Shown here: positions 59,909 to 64,000 of the stretch, in pieces
Position numbering within the stretch: position 1 is the stretch's first letter
Layout: each line of letters opens with the position of its first letter
Origin: Octadecabacter sp. SW4
Lineage (GTDB): Bacteria > Pseudomonadota > Alphaproteobacteria > Rhodobacterales > Rhodobacteraceae
Direction of reading: 5' to 3'
Length of the DNA: 64,000 bases
Assembly: GCF_008065155.1 (NCBI RefSeq)
Contig: NZ_CP042819.1
Coordinates: forward strand, 1,612,001 to 1,676,000
Translations under genes and position numbers: made by a program
The notes under the pieces: generated by a model
The model's database searches: none
Seen by the model: only the letters and a program-made list of their open reading frames with translations
What the model was told of the DNA's origin: nothing

Positions 59909-60590
59909 GAACCTGAACCTGAAATACGGGCAATCCCAGATCCTTCACGGGATCACATTGAACGCGCCTGTGGGTCAGGTCACTTGTGTGACGGGCACGA
60001 ACGGGGTTGGCAAAACCAGCCTGTTGAAAGCCATCGCCGGGCGGCACCCCTTCTCGGGCGGGACGATCACGCTTGATGGCGCCAACCTGCAATCGGGTCG
60101 TGCCGCCCTGTCGGCCCATGCAGGCGTCGGGTATGTGCCGCAGGGACGCGAGATTTTCCCGCTCATGACAGTTGAAGAGAACCTTGAAACGGGCTTTGCC
60201 TGCCTTCCCAAATCCGAGCACAAGATTCCGGATGACATATTCGACCTCTTCCCAGTCCTCGCTGAAATGAAGGCCCGGCGTGGCGGTGACTTGTCTGGCG
60301 GCCAGCAACAGCAGCTTTCCATTGCGCGGGCTCTCATCGCCCGTCCCAAGGTGCTGCTGCTGGATGAACCGACCGAGGGCATCCAGCCCAATATCATCCA
60401 GATGATTGGCCGCACCATTCGGCTCCTGCGCGATCGGGGCGACCTGGCCATCATACTTGTCGAACAGAACTTCGAATTCGCCTACCTCAACTCCGACCAT
60501 TTCCACATCATGCAACGCGGACAAATCACGAAATCTATCCCAAAGTCCCAAGCACAAAGGGACACACTCTTGGACGCACTCGCGCTCTGA
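59895..60590 (+). CDS. urtE: Urea ABC transporter, ATPase UrtE
   Basis: A 231-residue LivF-type ATPase and the last urt gene. Walker A GTNGVGKTSLL, signature LSGGQQQQLSIARAL, Walker B LLLDEPTEGIQP, switch His replaced by Gln in LVEQNFEF, as in LivF-type subunits. Starts within urtD (14 bp overlap). No urease gene follows within the window. Confidence 0.95.
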   Translation: MLEIENLNLKYGQSQILHGITLNAPVGQVTCVTGTNGVGKTSLLKAIAGRHPFSGGTITLDGANLQSGRAALSAHAGVGYVPQGREIFPLMTVEENLETGFACLPKSEHKIPDDIFDLFPVLAEMKARRGGDLSGGQQQQLSIARALIARPKVLLLDEPTEGIQPNIIQMIGRTIRLLRDRGDLAIILVEQNFEFAYLNSDHFHIMQRGQITKSIPKSQAQRDTLLDALAL

Positions 60591-60796
60591 GTGATTGGTT
60601 GGCGCTAAGTGGTGCTGGCATGGCAGACGGATCGCATGCGGTCTGTTGCGTGAAACGCCCGATCATAAATGTCGTCCCTTGCGCCTGCTGCCAGTGGCCA
60701 CTTCCAAGAACATAGCTGCCGTCCATGAAAAGCGCCGCATCAGTCAGTTTGGCGCTTTGCGAACTTTCCCGACAGCGCGGTTCAGCTGTGTTCGGC

Positions 60797-60898
60797 TCAA
60801 TCGGGGATATCCACCGACATCGGCGGGCCGGCCTTCGCGACATTGACGGCGGTTGCGCCAATGGCGGCTTTCAACTCCGCGGGCGAGATAATGTCCAA
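60797..60898 (-). CDS. Short possible gene after the four-helix membrane protein gene (33 aa)
   Basis: A 33-residue frame starting with TTG 60898, preceded by GGGAGG, reads as MDIISPAELKAAIGATAVNV then AKAGPPMSVDIPD. It lies 36 bp beyond the stop of the 60935 gene on the same strand and could be a short fourth gene of that operon or the remnant of a longer one. No known family. The remaining sequence 60591-60934 has nothing else supported. Confidence 0.3.
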   Translation of the reverse strand: MDIISPAELKAAIGATAVNVAKAGPPMSVDIPD

Positions 60899-60934
60899 AT
60901 GGACCTCCCTGCGCCTTGGCGACCTCGGCCTCCG

Positions 60935-61414
60935 CTAAGCTGCCACACGCTCATGATGGGTGATCTTGGGTTTGAACGCGCCCATTACCATTTCTGTGAC
61001 CAGTGGCATGACATTCGCCATTCCGACCAACTGCTCTCGACCCTCCAGTGTCAGGAAAGCCGCGCTCAATTTGCCTACCGGAACGGAAGCTTGGGCCAAG
61101 GCAAGGAGCGCAGGCATCATCGGGACAAGGAAGACGAAGGCGTTTATCGTGAGAAAAGCGGTGCACGCCAGCTTGATCTTCATCCACCAGGCCCGCTCGC
61201 CAAAGGCAAACCACAAGATCAGATCGGTCACGATCTTCAAGCCGAGCCCCGGCAGAATGAGAATGTATGCGCTTTGCAGTTTGTAGGTGTAGACGGTGAT
61301 GGTCGTTTCCGGATCGCTGTGCGCGAACAAAAGGCCGATCACGATATGGGACAGGATACCTCCCACATACATGATGGTGCCGACCTCGTGCAGAAATCCG
61401 ATGAGCTTGCGCAT
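60935..61414 (-). CDS. Four-helix integral membrane protein (DUF2269-like)
   Basis: A 159-residue membrane protein with four predicted helices (start MRKLIGFLHEVGTIMYVGGI; TM1 contains His9 and His23). The shape and size fit DUF2269-type or other small four-helix proteins; the helical His residues could bind heme, which is inference. AGGAGCCCCC precedes ATG 61414. It lies 71 bp beyond the flavocytochrome gene on the same strand and is likely in one operon with it. Confidence 0.6.
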   Translation of the reverse strand: MRKLIGFLHEVGTIMYVGGILSHIVIGLLFAHSDPETTITVYTYKLQSAYILILPGLGLKIVTDLILWFAFGERAWWMKIKLACTAFLTINAFVFLVPMMPALLALAQASVPVGKLSAAFLTLEGREQLVGMANVMPLVTEMVMGAFKPKITHHERVAA

Positions 61415-61485
61415 GGGGGGGCTCCTGTCAGTGTGTTTTGGATGGCGAGGCGCAGTGCCGGGGTGCGGCCGACCCAAGCTGCGCC

Positions 61486-62748
61486 TCACCTCAGCGCGAA
61501 CGCTTCCGTGTGGATGTTCTTGCGGCTCACACCTTCTTCTTTCAGGCCTTTCATCAGGCCCTCGATCATGGGTTTCGGCCCGCACATGAAGTATTCATAG
61601 GTGTCAAGCGGATCGGGCAAATTTTCCCTCATCTTGTCGGTGCGTGCAAAGTTGCCTTCCTCCGAAAAGAGCGGGATCAGCGTGATATTGCCCAGCTCGG
61701 CTGCGCGTGCCTTCAACTCATCCAGAAAGATCGCATCCTGTTTCTCGCGCGCCGCATAGACCAGGTGGATCTGCCGGTCGTCGCCCGGCTGCATCGCGCG
61801 CAGTTTCGACGCGAAGGGCGTCAGGCCAATGCCACCCGCGAGCCAAATCTGCTTCTTGCCAGTCGTTTTCGCCGCATCGAAGCGCCCGTAGGGGCCGCGG
61901 ACCATGACGTCGCGGCCCGGTTGAAGCTCCTCGCGCACCTTGCGGGTCCAGTCACCCAGAACTTTCATGGTGAAGCGCAACCGATCCTCGCCCGGCGCAC
62001 TTGAGATCGTGAACGGATGCGGCTCCGACCACCCCTTGCCCTGCACCTCGACAAAGGCGAACTGGCCGGGCTTGAAGTCGATCATATCCGCGACCGGTTT
62101 CAAAACCACTTCGGTGGCACGCTCCAGAGCGTTCACAGCCTCAACCGTGAACCGCACCGCCGTGCGCCGGTTCATCCCGAAGATCGAATAGACAAGGCAA
62201 ACAACACCTATGATAGCCGCCAGGATCAGCAAGACACCCGAGGCGCTGAACCGTTCAAAGAAGATGCCGGGTGCGGTCATAAAATGGCCGATTATCAGCA
62301 CATAGACCAAGGCCATGACCTTGTGGGTCGGACGCCAGCGAGAGTATCTGATCTTTCTGTTGAGAGCGATGAATAGCCCAACGACAAGAAGGATCAACCC
62401 AAGTATGCCCAGGGGAACAGACGGCACCAAGGTGTTCGCAACGGGATCAACGCCCACGGGCAATTCTTTTGGCACACCAAACAGGTGAACCAACGCAAAG
62501 ATCGCGGCGAACGTCCCGGCCACACGGTGCACTTGGTACATGCGATCGAGTCCGCCAAAGAGGTCTTCAAAAATCTCAAGGCGCGTAGACAGGATGACGG
62601 ACGACGTCATCAGCAAAAAGGCGATCCCGCCCAGCATCGTGGTGCCGGTTGTTCGCGGCGCGTGAGCGTCCGGCGGAAATCCCAGATGCAGAATGATGAA
62701 CAGCAACAGCACTGTGGCGATGGCCAGTGGCCCTTGTCGGCGAAGCAT
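61486..62748 (-). CDS. NOX/ferric-reductase-like flavocytochrome
   Basis: A 420-residue membrane oxidoreductase with six predicted helices. His74 and His88 (HRVAGTFAAIFALVH) and His142 and His155 (HKVMALVYVLIIGH) form the two His pairs that bind two stacked hemes in ferric reductase/NADPH oxidases. The cytoplasmic part has the FAD motif HPFTISS, GPYGRF, the NAD(P)H motif LAGGIGLTPFASKL and FMCGPKPM near the C-terminus. It could reduce ferric complexes or oxygen. EF-hand and four-helix genes flank it, in one direction. Confidence 0.88.
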   Translation of the reverse strand: MLRRQGPLAIATVLLLFIILHLGFPPDAHAPRTTGTTMLGGIAFLLMTSSVILSTRLEIFEDLFGGLDRMYQVHRVAGTFAAIFALVHLFGVPKELPVGVDPVANTLVPSVPLGILGLILLVVGLFIALNRKIRYSRWRPTHKVMALVYVLIIGHFMTAPGIFFERFSASGVLLILAAIIGVVCLVYSIFGMNRRTAVRFTVEAVNALERATEVVLKPVADMIDFKPGQFAFVEVQGKGWSEPHPFTISSAPGEDRLRFTMKVLGDWTRKVREELQPGRDVMVRGPYGRFDAAKTTGKKQIWLAGGIGLTPFASKLRAMQPGDDRQIHLVYAAREKQDAIFLDELKARAAELGNITLIPLFSEEGNFARTDKMRENLPDPLDTYEYFMCGPKPMIEGLMKGLKEEGVSRKNIHTEAFALR

Positions 62749-62771
62749 GGCAGGTCCTCCTCGTTCTTGAA

Positions 62772-63263
62772 TTATTCTGCGGGGGGCGGATTGATGGCGG
62801 CGCGGGCAGCGACGTTGATGGAGAACCCAAGAAGAAACTCTTCTTCGGTCAGGACGGCATCGTTGTCCGCATCGGCACGGCGAAAGTCGGCCAGCAGCGA
62901 CTGACGGTGTTCCGTTCGTGTAATTTCGTTGTCGCCGTCGCGATCCCAGAAGGCGAAAACAACCCGCAGGGCGGTTTCATAGGCCGCGGCCCGGCCCGCA
63001 TCTTCAGCCACTTGTTCCATGCCAAAACCCCAAGAAAGGAACTCGCCCAGGGACAGCCGGTTGTCTTGGTCATGGTCCATCGAGACAAAGACATCGCCGC
63101 CAAAGTTTGTGAATTCGCCCTGGTCGATATAGCCGCGCTCGGCCCTGTCCACCGACTGGAAGGCAAGTTTGGCAAGATCACGCCCCTCGCTGGTTTGCGC
63201 CACGGTGCCGACCGGGGCCGCAAGCGCGGCAACCAGAAGACTGATGATGAATGATCTCCGCAT
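62772..63263 (-). CDS. Exported EF-hand calcium-binding protein
   Basis: A 163-residue protein with signal peptide (residues 1-22, GTVAQ) and EF-hand loops DHDQDNRLSLGE (63-74), DRDGDNEITRTE (107-118) and DADNDAVLTEEE (131-142); a degenerate fourth, DRAERGYIDQGE, is at 39-50. The calmodulin-like spacing suggests Ca2+ sensing in the periplasm. AGGAGGACAT precedes ATG 63263. It lies 23 bp upstream of the flavocytochrome gene, first in the operon. Confidence 0.9.
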   Translation of the reverse strand: MRRSFIISLLVAALAAPVGTVAQTSEGRDLAKLAFQSVDRAERGYIDQGEFTNFGGDVFVSMDHDQDNRLSLGEFLSWGFGMEQVAEDAGRAAAYETALRVVFAFWDRDGDNEITRTEHRQSLLADFRRADADNDAVLTEEEFLLGFSINVAARAAINPPPAE

Positions 63264-63327
63264 GGATATGTCCTCCTGCTGGGTTTGACTGCTGCCAAAC
63301 GCGACTCGCTTGACCTGCATATGCATA

Positions 63328-63387
63328 ACTTGCAATTACAAGTCTTGTAAACACAAATATGCAAATGCAACACTTGCAGCCTGCAAG
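63328..63387. promoter_or_regulatory. Palindromes between the EF-hand operon and marR
   Basis: Two perfect 15-bp dyads with a single central base: TTACAAGTCTTGTAA (63336-63350) and CTTGCAGCCTGCAAG (63373-63387). A third overlapping inverted repeat, ACTTG-N6-CAAGT, is at 63328-63343. All share CTTG/CAAG half-sites and lie in the divergent promoter region, as expected of MarR-family operators. Confidence 0.65.
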
Positions 63388-63424
63388 CCACGGAGGTATG
63401 GCATTGAGCAGGAGGCACTACATC

Positions 63425-63865
63425 ATGACCCAAGTCCCTGAATCAGATGGGATTCGCGAAAATAGTTTCGGATTTCTTATCCAGACGCTTGCGCGGCGCA
63501 TCGATGCCGACATGAAGGAACGCCTGAAGCAACACGGCGTGGACCTGAAGATTTTTGCCAACCTGATGTTTCTGTCTGCCAAAGATGGCGTCACGCAGCG
63601 TGAGATCGGGAACAGCCTTAACTTTCCAGACTACTACACCAGCAGAAACGTGGATGCCCTCATCAAAGATGGCTTTGCCGAACGGCGCCCGGACCCGAAA
63701 AGTCGCCGCACAACGCTGATTTTTTTGACCGAGAAGGGGCGGAAGAAAGCTGCTGAACTCCCGGATGTGATCCGGGCATCAAATGAGAAGTCACTCGCCG
63801 GTCTGAGTGCAAGCGAGCGCAAGCAAGTGATGCGCCTTTTGCACAAGGCTGCCGGAATGGGTTGA
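63425..63865 (+). CDS. MarR-family transcriptional regulator
   Basis: A 146-residue winged-helix repressor. The recognition region GVTQREIGNSLNFPDYYTSR and wing DPKSRRTTLIFLTEKGRK are typical. ATG 63425 follows AGGAGG nine bases upstream; ATG 63398 has no room for a ribosome site. It is divergent from the EF-hand/flavocytochrome operon and probably controls it and itself; the ligand is unknown. The last 135 bases of the window show no gene. Confidence 0.9.
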   Translation: MTQVPESDGIRENSFGFLIQTLARRIDADMKERLKQHGVDLKIFANLMFLSAKDGVTQREIGNSLNFPDYYTSRNVDALIKDGFAERRPDPKSRRTTLIFLTEKGRKKAAELPDVIRASNEKSLAGLSASERKQVMRLLHKAAGMG

Positions 63866-64000
63866 GAACACACTCAGTCGAATGTCCATCACATAGAATC
63901 CGCATCATCCACGCGCACCCAGCGGACGACAGGCCGACATTGGCGCACAGCGCAGCATTCGACACATTGGGCTTCCCACGCGCCCGTTCGAACGCTCAGT

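Overview
The window is high-GC DNA from an alphaproteobacterium, almost certainly of the Rhodobacteraceae (Roseobacter group). Pointers are a CckA hybrid kinase with a CtrA-type TTAA-N7-TTAA site, a SoxR regulator with a canonical SoxR box, a Fur/Mur-type regulator without CxxC, the CobK/CbiD/CobA/CobB corrinoid genes, an MttB-like methyltransferase with a separate RACo-like activator, and tightly packed operons with ATGA overlaps. Genus cannot be fixed from sequence reading alone.

Layout. 0.4-3 kb: outer-membrane barrel, cytochrome c, DUF2059 protein, tRNA-Ser(CGA). 3.3-8.2 kb: glycerol catabolism (glpD-glpK, divergent glpR), DUF805 protein. 8.3-15.5 kb: rlmE, glk, a degenerate 22-bp tandem array, cckA, an RsmB-type methyltransferase, guaB. 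15.6-21 kb: RACo-like protein, GNAT, a 38-codon remnant of a DUF1989 gene, a membrane protein, the full DUF1989 gene, tRNA-Gly(CCC), RidA and a thioesterase. 21-24.8 kb: zwf-pgl-pgi, with pgl carrying a frameshift. 25-31 kb: HNH nuclease, esterase, alkA, and divergent corrinoid genes (cobK, cbiD / cobA, cobB). 31-36.3 kb: MFS, squalene/phytoene-synthase-like protein, cimA, cysS. 36.4-40.8 kb: DUF1697 pseudogene, SoxR-controlled VOC gene with soxR, aminotransferase, ICL/PEPM protein, TPM protein. 40.8-46.9 kb: two paralogous small barrels, mttB-like gene, anmK, tyrS. 47-53.8 kb: GNAT fragment, antiporter, CorA/ZntB, Fur, NYN protein, DMT exporter, enolase.

53.8-64 kb looks accessory. A cupin gene following eno is cut by an IS6-family transposase remnant. 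Then come urtABCDE (urea ABC transporter) without urease genes, and an operon of a four-helix membrane protein, a NOX/ferric-reductase-like flavocytochrome and an EF-hand protein, divergent from a MarR regulator with perfect palindromes between them. That arrangement resembles a calcium-regulated NADPH oxidase (NOX5) split into separate proteins and is the best candidate here for an undescribed system.

Functional links: glk, zwf, pgl, pgi and eno serve hexose catabolism; glpDK feed glycerol into the same pool. The corrinoid genes could supply cofactor for the MttB-like enzyme, which the RACo-like protein may reactivate. Small regulatory and decay signals are recorded too: a GlpR-like operator over the glpR start, a LacI-type palindrome before zwf, compound terminator-like repeats after several genes, and several broken genes.
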